DNA from: Sycobia sp. Sy_11
Taxonomy: Eukaryota; Arthropoda; Insecta; Hymenoptera; Epichrysomallidae
Assembly: GCA_018907035.1 (NCBI GenBank)
Contig: JACCIC010000200.1
Coordinates: 744,001-808,000, forward strand
Direction: 5' to 3'
DNA: 64,000 nucleotides
Positions 11,640 through 22,799 of the stretch are shown piece by piece. Position 1 is the stretch's first letter. Each line of letters starts with the position of its first letter. A model generated the notes under the pieces. It did not search any database and had not been told where the DNA came from. It was given only the letters and a program-made list of their open reading frames with translations. Position numbers and translations under genes: made by a program.

Positions 11640-12288
11640 CAATAAAATTTCTTTTTGGTCAGTATAAGCTACTCATCTTTTATTGCACTCCCTGCTGCTA
11701 GCCTATTGTCTCGACAAGCTTTCCGTCTGCACGCGCCGATGACAGTCGTCTCCCCCCTCGATCGCACCATAGCACGAGCTCGAAAAACAACATCTGAAAT
11801 ATCGCACAAAACGACCAGTACCTCGCTTTGGCCGACAGAGGCCCTCGATTTCAGTGAAATATTTTTACTGCAATCTGGCCCATAAGCGTCAGCAATCTTC
11901 CTTATTATCTCTGGTCAAGCGAACACCCACACCTCACACGTCCGCGTAAGTTCCCGTATCGAATTCTCCTTCTGCCGTTCACGTAATCGATCGCGTGAGT
12001 TTGCAGCCCGTGCCTAGATACCTCGAGCCGTGGAAACCGCCGGGAGTGTTGATTAATGATATAGTGTTCTCCGTTCGACATTGTACGCGTCCTTATTGTA
12101 AATAAGCTATGCATTTTTTAAGTTCGTAAATAGATTGTCATGTATATGCTGCATTGCCTTGTCCGTTCCCGTTCCCCTTGTATAGCAGCCGGAGGATCCA
12201 GCTAGTGCATGGTAGCGATCTCCCGCACACACATACACAGATACTTCCATCTACACGGTAAATGTAACTGCAAACATACAGTTACAAT
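11640..12288 (-). repeat. LTR-like dispersed repeat, copy 2 (inverted relative to copy 1)
   Basis: Read on the minus strand, it begins TGTAACTGTATG at about 12287 and shows a polyadenylation-like GCAATAAAAG near 11680. Its interior resembles 3850-4060. The first part differs from copy 1, as expected for divergent U3 regions. No internal retroelement genes adjoin it, so it is probably a solo or partial LTR. 12289-12960 is AT-rich with no gene. Confidence 0.4.
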
Positions 12289-12958
12289 ATATAGAAGATA
12301 ATATAGAATAAAATTGTATGAAATGATATCATAGGATATGATGATATAATATGCTATGATAATACAGTGTGTAAGATGATATTATAATATCATATGATAA
12401 TATGTAACATACAATTAATTATTTTATTTTTGACAAATAATTAAGATTAAAAAATAATATAATACATAAAAAGTATAAAATTATACTTTATTAGTTCAAT
12501 TATAGTAAATGAGATATTTTTATATTGATTAGGTATAGCGAAGTTATAAGATAAAATAATCAGATAAATGTTTTAGTTAAGTAACAGAATAATAATTCAC
12601 CCGATCCAGTAGTACCGATTACAATAGAAAATATATTATGTATACTGCATGAACACTAATGAAATAGAGTTTTTAAATAATGTTAAATGAATTTGTTTGA
12701 ATTCAAAAGTACTATCAGGAATTCTTAAGTATTGTTTTGAATTACAACAATGACCATGATTTTTCTATAATTTTGAAAAAAAAAACTTTATAAGTTTGAA
12801 TAAAATATCTCAAGGTAACATTCAATTACATTTATTTATGTCTACATCTAACTGATACTAACGTAGACTCAAATAAATAAATTCTCTTATATGAATTAAA
12901 TGAGGTACATGTGTCCCAGCTCTTTCTTTATTAAAGTCGACATTCCTTAGCATTATTG

Positions 12959-12960
<2 letters not shown>

Positions 12961-13004
<44 letters not shown>
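12961..13004. repeat. (AT)n microsatellite truncating a mariner relic
   Basis: Pure TA run. The adjacent mariner frame ends here. Confidence 0.95.
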
Positions 13005-13009
13005 TACTG

Positions 13010-13860
13010 TGTATAAATACGAATAAGTCTTTATTTATAACTTTGGCCAACAGTTGATTCTTCGATTCAGCTTTTATTTCTTCAATCGAATCCAAATCGT
13101 GTCCCCGAAGTGGTCTTTTGAGTATGCTGAACAATCAGAAATCACACAGAAATCTATTTATTGAATTTTTGTCGAAATGTTCACGTAAAATCAATACAGT
13201 GTGATCTGGTGCATTATTGTGAAGCAAAAACCAAGAGTTGTCTTTCCATAAATCTGGCCTTTTGAGACGAATAGCTTCACGCAAACGATGCATAACACTC
13301 AAATAATATTCTTTGTAAACCATTTGGCCGGTTGAAGAAAACAGTGAGTATAATCTTGATTTTTGAGCGACTTTGGCGTGCTTTTTTCGGTCTCCGCTTG
13401 CCTTTGGCACGATATTCGCACCGATTGACTGGTTATTTCTGGATGGTCAGAGCAGATCCAAGTCTCATTTCTAGTTATAATGCGTTTCGTCTCATCCTGA
13501 TAGCCCGAAAGCATCGTTTTACAGACCTCCATGCGACGCTTTTTGGCATCAATCGAGATTTCACTCTTTTCAGGCACAAAATGTCTTTCATAATCGTATT
13601 GACTGACCCATTTAAAATTGCAACAATATCAGCAAACGCTCTGGTAGTCAATCGACTATTTTGCAGAACCAATACTTTGATTTTGTCGACGTGTAGCTCA
13701 TCAGTAAATGTTCTTGATCGTCTTTGATGTGGGTCGTCTTCAACGCGTTTCAACCATCTTTGAACAATTTGTGCGCATCAAAAACACTTACTCTTGACAT
13801 TGACTTCTCACCGAAAGCCTTCTGCAACATCTGAACGTTTCGGCGGCTGATATTTCATTT
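13010..13860 (-). pseudogene. mariner transposase relic
   Basis: Minus-strand fragments in several frames. They include an N-terminal HTH-type segment (VEDDPHQRRSRTFTDELH region, about 13690-13750), a region with ITRNETWICSDH (about 13470), a YYLSVMHRLREAIRLKRPDLW segment (about 13245-13310) and a C-terminal part with LKRPLRGHDLDSIEEIK (about 13070-13115). The site expected to read HDNAPAH reads HNNAPDH, so a catalytic Asp is lost. The 3' end is missing at the (AT)n tract, and no intact TIR pair was found. Confidence 0.85.
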
Positions 13861-13870
13861 CACTCATAAA

Positions 13871-14348
13871 AATTGATGCTACTTCTTTGTTGAAGAATTT
13901 CAGATATTATAAAAACCGAAGACACAATTTTTGTTTGCTCACAAAACAGAAGCGTAACTATCTGACAAATGAAGATAATTGCATTATATTTGGCACTCAT
14001 AAGTCTGACAGTACTGCCAATTTAAAAATAAAGTCATTTGTCCGAATCGATAAACCCGGGAAGTTTTCATTGAAAAGTCTTATTCATATTTGTACGCAGT
14101 AGTATATATACAGTATGTTTATCAATCACAGATATTGAACGATTGAAGAGATTTTGATAATACTTTGTTAAACTCTGCAATAATCTACGATCTATATAAA
14201 TACAACTTCGACTTAAATAATGCAAATATGAAATACAGTCTAAAAATAAAAACTAAAAAATAATTTTTGGATTATTAATTTTTGAAAAATATCCAAACAT
14301 GACGATTATAAAAGTATGAAATTCAGATTGGTGTGTTATTTGTAAGAA

Positions 14349-14398
<50 letters not shown>

Positions 14399-15205
14399 TA
14401 ATTATTTAATCCATTTCTGACGCTTTATATAATTTTTAGATGCAGTTTTTGCAAAATATTTTTATGAACTCTAAAACTTTTATATAAAGAAATTTTATCC
14501 TATTTATGCTGGAGATTACCATATACGATCATATTCTACTTACTCTTTTCAAGAGATTTTTTACATTCTTTCCTATTTTTCACAGACAGTTTCATTTCTA
14601 TAAAAAGTATATATATTTTTTCAAAAATTAAAAAAGTTGTTAGTTTCCCGCAACTGGCCACTGTCGCTGTATTGACAGAATTTAAGAATCTGGAAAACAA
14701 GGCATATCAAAAGCCAATACATGTTATCTCAATACTTTATAATAGTATTATTGAACATAAGTCGTGTTTTGATATTGTTAGTTTAATAGTACGGTATTCA
14801 TTTTTTAAAACGAATTTTTAAAAATAAGTTTTTTGATAATTTTTTCATATTGTATTTTTTCATGTTGTATACTTTATAATCCCATAACATCTTAAAAAAT
14901 AGAATAAATATTACACCTCGTAATACTTGTAATCCATTTACTGAAAAAAACACTGATTTTAATAAATCTATTTACTAAACTAATAATAATAAATGCATTT
15001 AAATTTCAGAAAATAGAACTTTCATACAAGATACACGAAAGTATCGTTAAGACTGCCTTCAACTTTTCACTGACAATTGAACATGATTAAACTGAGCACC
15101 ATTATTGTTTATACTGATGTACCAGTTTACGAGAAGGCTTGCTTTCCCACGTCCCTATGCTCTCCCTCCCAACGTAGCCCCTGTATATATGTATATATGT
15201 TTATA
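13871..15205. other. AT-rich stretch, no gene seen
   Basis: Contains an (AT)n run at 14352-14395 and otherwise unique-looking AT-rich DNA. Nothing else is recognisable. Confidence 0.6.
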
Positions 15206-16015
15206 TGTAAATATTAATATATATTTGTTACAGGCCGACGCACGAATACCCTGACGAAGGGGTAAGTGAGAAAGAAAGCGGGGAGTGGGGAGAGACGGTC
15301 GCGCGCGCGAACTTTAGAGTTAGTTTTGGGTTTTGGAAGTAAAGCTTCACGAGACAGGTACGATCGGTCTCCGTGTTTTAAAACGATAAAAACCAAAAGT
15401 CGACCTGGTGCGTAGTTTTGGCTTGGCGTGGTGCTCTGTAGTGTCCTTGAGTTTTTGTGCCACTTACCTGCGTGCCACCAACGGAGCCCGTTACGCAGGC
15501 ATCACTGCCGAGCTCGATCTAACGAGCCTGCCGCCGAGCTTAGCCTGTGCGGAGTGATCGCCCATCCCGGAGCTCTCGATGAGCGGGGACACCGCCTCTC
15601 CCGGCGAACCAAGGCGTCGTTGCACGAGGACGTGCTTCCACCTGTCCTGGGTTTGCCGCCACCGCCTCCTACTACCTACCCGACTATACGTGGCAGCCCG
15701 TTACTCTCTCTCTCTCTCCCCCAACTCCTCGCGCGCCGTCGGCTCGGCGACCCTCGGTCTGCGCGCTGCGCGCCTTCGCGTATAGGTGCTGTACGTATGT
15801 TCTATATTAAAGCCATGTAAATTTTATTTGTTCGGAGTTAGTAGAGTTATTTAGTCTCCCTATTTCTCGCGCAAATCCGCAGGTGATACTTCGCCTCTCG
15901 CGAACCGCCCCTCTCCCTCGCCGAAATAATTCGGGGCTAAGCCCAGCCGGACACATCTTTTGCAAGAGCCGTGCCCGCCGTCCTCGTGTTCGAGGCGGAT
16001 ACGCGCACCGGTACA
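15206..16015 (+). repeat. 5' LTR
   Basis: Starts TGTAAATATTAATATATATT and ends CGCACCGGTACA. The ends form the usual TGTAA...TTACA (here GTACA) short inverted repeat. The LTR matches 20770-21564 throughout and contains a CT-rich tract near 15700. At 810 bp it is longer than the 3' LTR, mainly because the latter lacks about 54 bp near its 3' end. Confidence 0.92.
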
Positions 16016-16033
16016 TGGCGCCCAACGTGGAGC
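16016..16033 (+). promoter_or_regulatory. primer-binding site (tRNA-Lys type)
   Basis: TGGCGCCCAACGTGGAGC directly abuts the LTR end. TGGCGCCCAAC is the usual start of PBSs complementary to the 3' end of tRNA-Lys in insect Gypsy elements. It fixes the 5' LTR boundary at 16015. Confidence 0.85.
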
Positions 16034-16277
16034 AAACCCGCCAAACGATTTCAATGTCTGGCTCCAAAGCCTATGCGAGGAGGAGACAAATATCATTACA
16101 ACAGAGTTAGAATTAAAAAATTATGGTTCCCCATTGCAAAGGGCTGCCAGGCTATATCGCAGACTGGCAGGAAATTCTAGCGCGGGAGACTTTGTGGATG
16201 GCGAGAGTGGGGAGGATACCGTAAAAACACGCGCGCGAAGAGATAAAATTCTGCTAAAAATTATTGTAACCTAGACA

Positions 16278-18057
16278 ATGCGTGATGCAACGAAGACATA
16301 TATTTTAAATAAAATGGTAGCGACATACGCCGAACAAGCTGATGAATCAGGTGACACACAGCAGGCTCGGGAAGTTAATCCGAGCATAAGCCAAAGACGT
16401 AGCACAAGATCTGCCGATCAGCAAATGCAAAACCTGATCGATTTTAATTTGGCAGAGATCAACAGGCACGAACCGCTCGCATGGAGTAGAGCCAATGAAT
16501 CTCCGATGCAGGCAGCCATCACGAGCGTAGCTACGTCCACGGTTCGTGTGTCACGAATGACATTACACGTCAGGCGCAAGTCGCATCTCATGCGTCAGAA
16601 GCAGCAGTCGAGCCTCAGTCTGCTGACCCTGAAAACTATGTAGCAATTAGTCATGGATTACACAACCTACAGAATATGCTATAAACTTGGATGCGACAAC
16701 AGAAATGCACTGTGCAATATCTGCAGCAGAGGCAAAATAAAATGCATGCTACGTTGGCTAGCATTCAACAACAGCTGCAGAAAACGCCACGACGCGACCG
16801 TGTCACCTTCCAAGATACGTATGATCTTCAATACTTGGAAAGTGATAAAGACTCTAACAGCAATAGTTTCTCAGGGTCGACCGGCGAGCCTACTTGCTCG
16901 GCTCCTTGCCACCCTCGGTACCAAGGACCTGGAAGGGGGGACATCACATGGATCGAGATGTGATGAGTTCGTCCGCGAATATAACGCAATCAACGCTATC
17001 GAGCACCTTGGCCCAGCGCACGGACATTGGTAAAACTGTGCACCTATGGAAAATCCGATTCAATAGTGCCAAGGGAAAAAGCATGGAGGAATTTCTACAG
17101 AGGATCGCGGAATGTCGCAGATTGACGCCGCTCACGGACGAGGATATGCTCAATGCAATGACAGAACTCCTCGACGGTGTCGCCCTACACTGGTACCGTC
17201 TATCCGGGAAAGACTGGACCACGTGGCATGAGTTCTGCCTCGGAGCCCGGACCTACTACGGCGTCGATCGACGCTTCCAAGCTAAGCTGATTAGCGAAGC
17301 ACAGCGGCCTACACAGGCGAAACGCGAGCCAACACTCGACTACGTGTTCGGTTTGTTGACGATCCTAAATCGGTTCGAAAAACCATGGTCGGACGAGAAA
17401 CAGCTCGCTCTTATCTACCGTAATCTACTCCCGGAGATACAGAAGCTAGTTCCGTGGGAGAAGATTACGAGCGTAAATCGGTTAATCGAGCTCGCTCGAG
17501 AGGCCGAATGCATCCTCGACGCGGAGGGAAAATAAGCCACCTCCGTCATCCGAGTGCCCGAAGTGGCTTTTCATGCAGCAGACACGTCTCGGACGTGCCC
17601 GAAGCCAAAGATTGCGGCCGTGGACGTGAAGCCGCCCGATTTCAAAGTTTGAGTGCGAGAAGTCTTGAAAGAGGCGGGCTTTAGAGCCACCTCACCTGAT
17701 TTAGAGGTGCCAGGTGTTACAGCTCTTATGACGAAGAGGAGCAGTCGCGACTCACACCCGAGGTCGCCGCGTACACGAAAGACCGGAGCGTCGACCTCAC
17801 CTAAGTCGGAGAGGAAGCCATCCTTCAGGGGAAAGCTCGTGCGCAAGCCCCTCAGCGACAGGAACAAAGGTCGGACAGCAGGTCCTGATCCACGGTTCTT
17901 ATGCTGGAGTTGTAGTTGGACAGGCCATACCTTACGCAGCTGTCCCGATTATTCGGGAAATGCGAAAAAGGTCGAGTGCTTGAAGTCCAACTCGCCCCTA
18001 CGCTCCATGAGACCTCTGAAGATCAGCAGGCAGCTGCGAGGACACAGGGTAATATGA
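16278..18057 (+). pseudogene. Gypsy gag (capsid and nucleocapsid), frameshifted
   Basis: An N-terminal segment from 16278 is followed by frame changes. A retrotransposon-gag capsid domain is clear at about 17040-17535 (GKSMEEFLQRIAECRRL, then HWYRLSGKDW, then RNLLPEIQKLVPW). A later frame (17653-18057) has one zinc knuckle, CWSCSWTGHTLRSC (C-x2-C-x4-H-x4-C), for RNA binding. Gag would assemble the virus-like particle around the element RNA. At least three frames are used, so no single product can be made. Confidence 0.88.
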
Positions 18058-18157
18058 TTGTCCCCTCCTGTCTGTAAAGGAGTAGTATCACGACCGTGAC
18101 TCCGCTGACTCAACCACAAGTGTCGATCCCGATCGGTATTCACGATGGTGGGTACAG

Positions 18158-20041
18158 GTGGGCATAGGCGAGTTCCGCATCCATGCACTGCTCGATGCAG
18201 GGGCTGCTCGTACAGCTCTCGGAGCAATCGGCTTGCAGATTGAAACTGCCCTCGGTCGTCTAATTCGACCCTTTCCTGGATCTGGCGCTCGACTGGCCAC
18301 GAGAAAAATTGAGCCGATAATAGGCCAGGTGGCCCTTCCGGTTACCATTGCAGAGGTTGAAATGGAGCTAGACGTCAACATAATTCCAGACTTGGAAAAC
18401 GACTGTCTGCTCGGTGTAGACTTCTACCGCGCTTTCAATGCAGTCATCCACCCACGCAACAACACCATGTCGATCGAGGGTGCTGCGGATTTCGTTCCAA
18501 TACAACTTTGCACCGTCTCAGTTATCTCGGCGTATTCGCTTGCCTCTATAGGCTTGCCTTATATTAACGATAGTCAACGTCGAGCTCTCGAGGAACTCCT
18601 CGACCGGATGCTGCCACCGGCTGATCATCCTCTGAGCTGCATGCATCTGACCGACCAGGTGATCGATGTCGACGATGCTAAGCCGGTTAAGCATCGTTAT
18701 TATCCGGTCTCTCAGAAGATAGAGCTGGAGATGCATGCGCAAGTTCGCAAAATGCTTGATCAAGACGTAATTCGCAGATCAACCAGCGAGTGGTCTAGCC
18801 CCGTCGTGATAGTTCGCAAGAGCGACGAGAGCTACCGATTCTGCGTGGACTATCGCAAATTGAATTCCGTGTCCAAGGTCAGCACCTATCCGCTCCCTAA
18901 CATGGACGTAATTTTACGGAAACTGAGAAATGCGCGATACACCTCCACACTGGACCTCAGCAGCGCTTACCATGAGGTCCCTCTTCGTGAGGAATTACGA
19001 CACCTATCTGCCTTCACGGTCCCAGGCATGGAGTTATTTGAATGGCCATATGGTGTCGCCGGTGGCCCTACAACATTTCAGCAGTTAAGCGACAAGCTGA
19101 TCAGCCCTGAAATGAAGCCGGTGGTCTTCGCCTACCTCGATGACGTGATCATCGCTACGGAGAGCTTTCACGACCACTTCACGTGGCTTGAACATATTCT
19201 GCGACGAATTTCCGATGCCAACTTGACTATTAATAGGCAGAAGAGCAAATTCGGACTCGCAGAGGTACGGTTTCTCGGCGTCCTCGTGGATCGTAACGGT
19301 TTCCGACCCAAGCTGCATAAGATTGCACCAATCTTGACTTACGTCGCACCAAAGAACCTGAAGCAGCTCCATAGGTTTCTAGACCTTGCGTCCTGCTGTC
19401 GCAAGTTCTTAGAGAACTTTGCAATGCTTGCTGAGCCTGTCACCCGATTAACCAAGATGAACATCAAGTATCATTGGGGAGAGGAGCAGCATCAAGCCTT
19501 CGAACAGATCCAGGCACTCGTCGCATCTGCACCAGTCCTTTCTCGATCGTCGTTCGGAGAAACGTTCGTCATCCAGACGGACGCCAGCGACTCGGGACTA
19601 GGCGCCGTGCTCGCTCAATCAGTTGATGGCGTGGAGCGCGTACTCTCCTACACTAGTCGCACGATGACTGCGGCTGAGCATAATTACTCGGTCACCGAAC
19701 GTGAGTGCCTCGCCGTACTATGGGCTGTGCATAAATTTCGCCCGTACGTCGAGGGCTACCATTTCCAGGTGATAACCGATTACAGCAGCCTTCGTTGGCT
19801 GCACTCATTGCGAAACCCCACGGGCAGACCCGCCCGTTGGGCCTTGGAATTACAGGGATATTACTCCGAAGTCATCCACCGGAAAGGTACATTGAATTGC
19901 GTACCAGTCGCCCTCTCTCGTTTGTACGAAGACGAGCCGACCTGCGAAGTCGCCTCCCTCGGCATCACCGATGTGCAAGATCCCTGGTATTTGCGCCTTC
20001 GTAAGAAAGTGGTGAACGATTCGACCGACCACCCATGGTGA
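18158..20041 (+). pseudogene. Gypsy pol: protease, reverse transcriptase, RNase H
   Basis: A 627-residue open frame. The protease motif is ALLDAGAARTAL (residues about 10-21), where the usual D-T/S-G reads D-A-G. The reverse transcriptase has the motif A region LDLSSAYHEVPL and the catalytic box YLDD (residues about 325-328). RNase H shows QTDASDSGLGAVL (about 473), TERECLAVLW and VITDYSSLRWL. Its last acidic position in the usual PDALSR motif reads PVALSR. RT is the best preserved part. The altered protease and RNase H residues suggest an inactive enzyme. Confidence 0.93.
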
Positions 20042-20769
20042 AACGTCGTTGGGCAACGACTATACTACTACCGTACCGATCCTGCCGTCGAAGATTTAGT
20101 AGATGACCAGGATGCGTGGAAGTTGGTCGTGCCTAAAGAAGATCTCCGTACCGTTCTTCATGAATATCTTGAGGAGCCCACAGCTGGTATTTTCGGACGC
20201 TATAAGACGTATGATCGTATTGCACGATCATACTATTATCCCTCATTGCACAAAGATGTGACGCAATTTGTCCGTGACTGCACTGTGTACCGGCAATTTA
20301 AGGTACAGCAGGCTGCACCAGCCGGCCTGATGGACCATCGAACGGTCACCTGCCCTTGAGCAGTAGTAGCTGGAGACGTGATGGGTCCGTTTCCACGATC
20401 TACCCGAGGATACGGGTACTTGCTTGTCTTTATGAATCTCTTCACTAGCTGGGTAGAATGCATTCCTATCCGAAAGGCGAATGCGCAAACGATTCGCCGC
20501 GAGTTGAAAGATCGTATATTTTTACGCTTTGGTAAGCCCAAAGTATTCCTATCGGACAATGGCACCGAATTTCGTAATAAGATCATCGAGAAATTCCTTG
20601 TGGAGCGTGGGGTGGAACATTCAACAATACCCCCTTATCACGCTCAAGTCAATCCGGTAGAGAGGATCAATAGGACTCTGAAGACTGCGATAATCGCCTT
20701 CATTGAGGAGTCTCACAGTATTTGGGATGCGCATATCGCCGAGCTGATGTTTGCGTACAAAAATTTATA
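20042..20769 (+). pseudogene. Gypsy integrase, truncated at the 3' LTR
   Basis: Continues pol after a stop at 20039-20041. A zinc-binding N-terminal region (RIARSYYYPSLHKDV, 20215-20260) has a weakened HHCC pattern. The DDE core shows AGDVMGP (first Asp, about 20376), SDNGTEF (second Asp, about 20560) and NPVERINRTLK (Glu, about 20660). An in-frame TGA lies at 20357-20359. The frame breaks off at MFAYKN, where the LTR starts at 20770. The C-terminal domain is missing and no polypurine tract precedes the LTR. Confidence 0.9.
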
Positions 20770-21289
20770 TGTAAATATTAATATATATTTGTTACAGTCC
20801 GACGCACGAATACACTGGCGGAGAGGTAAGTGAGAAAGAGAGCGGGGAGTGGGGAGAGACGATCGCGCACGCGAATTTTAGAGCTAGTTTTGGGTTTTGG
20901 AAGTAGAGTTTCACGAGACAGGTACGATCGGTCTGCGTGTTTTCAAACGATAAAAACCAAAAGTCGACCTGGTGCGTAGTTTTGGCTTCGCGTGGTGCTC
21001 TGTGGTTTCCTTGAGTTTTTGTGTCGCTTTCGTACGTGCCACCCATGGACCCTGTTACGCGGGCACTACTGCCGAGCTCGATCTAACGAGCCTGCCACCC
21101 GGCTCCTGCCTGTGCAGAATGACCGCCCCATCCTAGGGCCGTCGACGAACGGGGACACCGCCTCTCTCGGCGAACCAAGGCATCGTTACACGAGGACGTA
21201 CTGCCAACGGTCCAGAGTTTGCCGCGGCCGTCGCCTGCTGTCAGCGTACGACACCACTACACCGACCCGATTATACGTGGCAGTCCGTT

Positions 21290-21331
<42 letters not shown>

Positions 21332-21561
21332 CTCCTCGCACGCCGTCGTCTTGGCGACCCTCGGCCTGCGCGCCGAACGCCTTCGCGTATTGGTGCTCTA
21401 GGTCTGTTGCATATTAAGGCCACGTAAATTTTATTTGTTCGGAGTTCGTACAGTTATTTAGTCTCCCTATCTCTGGCGCAAATAATTCGAGACTAAGCCC
21501 AGCCGGGCACATCTTTTGCAATCCCGCCGTCCTCGTGTTCGAATCGGACACGCGCACCGTT

Positions 21562-21564
<3 letters not shown>
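20770..21564 (+). repeat. 3' LTR
   Basis: Starts TGTAAATATTAATATATATT and ends CGCACCGTTACA, giving a perfect 5-bp terminal inverted repeat. A (CT)n tract at about 21286-21324 is longer than in the 5' LTR, and about 54 bp near the end are missing. The match to 15206-16015 has many substitutions. Confidence 0.92.
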
Positions 21565-21629
<65 letters not shown>

Positions 21630-21650
21630 CTTATATATATATGTATATAT
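21565..21650. repeat. (AT)n microsatellite at the Gypsy 3' boundary
   Basis: Interrupted TA run. The Gypsy element appears to have inserted in or next to TA-rich DNA. Confidence 0.95.
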
Positions 21651-22137
21651 ATATGTTAGAGTAGAGTCTGGGTAATTAATAAATTTTACTTGTTGTCAAT
21701 ATATTTTTAAAAAAAGATTTATTTAAGTAGATATTAACAATTGATATTATATAAAAACTATATTATAAAATAGATCATTTATCCCTATTGGTACACACGC
21801 GCGAAAACGAGCATTACATCATACACACGCGTTTCGCATTCAACTCTCCTCTAACTCGATTTCATTAGCAGAATACCTCAATGATTCCCTCTTCTTATAA
21901 TATTTCCATAAGTTTTTCCTTTTACTGATTCACTCATGTACTCATATCTCTACTGCATTTGGATATCCCCCCCCCCCGGTCGTCCCTAATACCTTAGGAA
22001 ACGATCGGTCGCATTAATGACCTAGCAATAAATCTTCGCATTAAGGTGCTACAAATACTCTAAGATACATATATTATAGCTACGTCAGCACACGCAGTTA
22101 TGTACTTAGGGGTTCTATAACATTAATTACGTTGACA

Positions 22138-22414
22138 TTACACCGTGTACGTGAGAGGGGTGGCTCTGTATATGTCATCGAGAAAACTGGACCGGAAGAT
22201 GACGCGATAGAGACGAATGTGTCTGGGAAGGCGTAACGCTACTATATAACTCAAATACTTGCCATGCACTGGGCTGAATAGTTGACGACGAGGCTCGCTG
22301 TCGCTGGAGCTCGATGAGAGCTGTTGCCGCGGCTTGTCGGCGACTGGTCGCTGGGCACCGCGGCTGGCGTCAAAAATGGCGAGGCCGAAACGCCGCGCTT
22401 GCTGTCCATAGTTC
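22138..22414 (-). other. GC-rich open frame of unknown nature
   Basis: From ATG at about 22414 the minus strand is open for some 90 codons, with balanced composition including RPVADKPRQQLSSSSSDSEP. That is unusual for this AT-rich area. No domain is recognisable. A possible GC-type donor (GGCAAGTATT) occurs near 22260. It could be a host first exon or part of an unidentified repeat. The rest of 21651-22430 shows nothing recognisable. Confidence 0.2.
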
Positions 22415-22799
22415 ATGGTCTCTTTTTGTTTTTTTTTTTTAATAAATGCTTTATTTAGGAAAATTATGTACATTACAGATGGAGAAAAACATAACAAAAA
22501 CCAATTTACATATATTCGCTTGCAAAAATGGTGATAGGTACCACACTCGTTACAATAAAGTTTTACAATACTTTATTACATATCTTTTGCTATTATTATC
22601 GTAAGTAAACGCTCGTATGAAACATTGTTTTGTGTTGCCAGAAAAATTAGTTTACAGAGAAAACGAAAAACTGGCTTTACTATTATTTCGTGAAAAAGAA
22701 AAAAGAAAAACAAGGAGAAAAATGCCACTCGGCATTAGTGGAGAACTAAAATTAATATTTGATCTTATATTACTGTACGCTAAATATATATATATAAAT

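Larger units (their letters stand above)
15206..21564 (+). mobile_element. Ty3/Gypsy LTR retrotransposon, internally truncated
   Basis: Two LTRs in direct orientation flank gag, protease, RT, RNase H and integrase in Gypsy order. The internal region stops within the integrase catalytic domain, immediately before the 3' LTR. The integrase C-terminus and polypurine tract are therefore absent. Frameshifts, stops and marked LTR divergence indicate an old, dead insertion. Flanking DNA is TA-rich, so no target duplication can be assigned. Confidence 0.93.
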
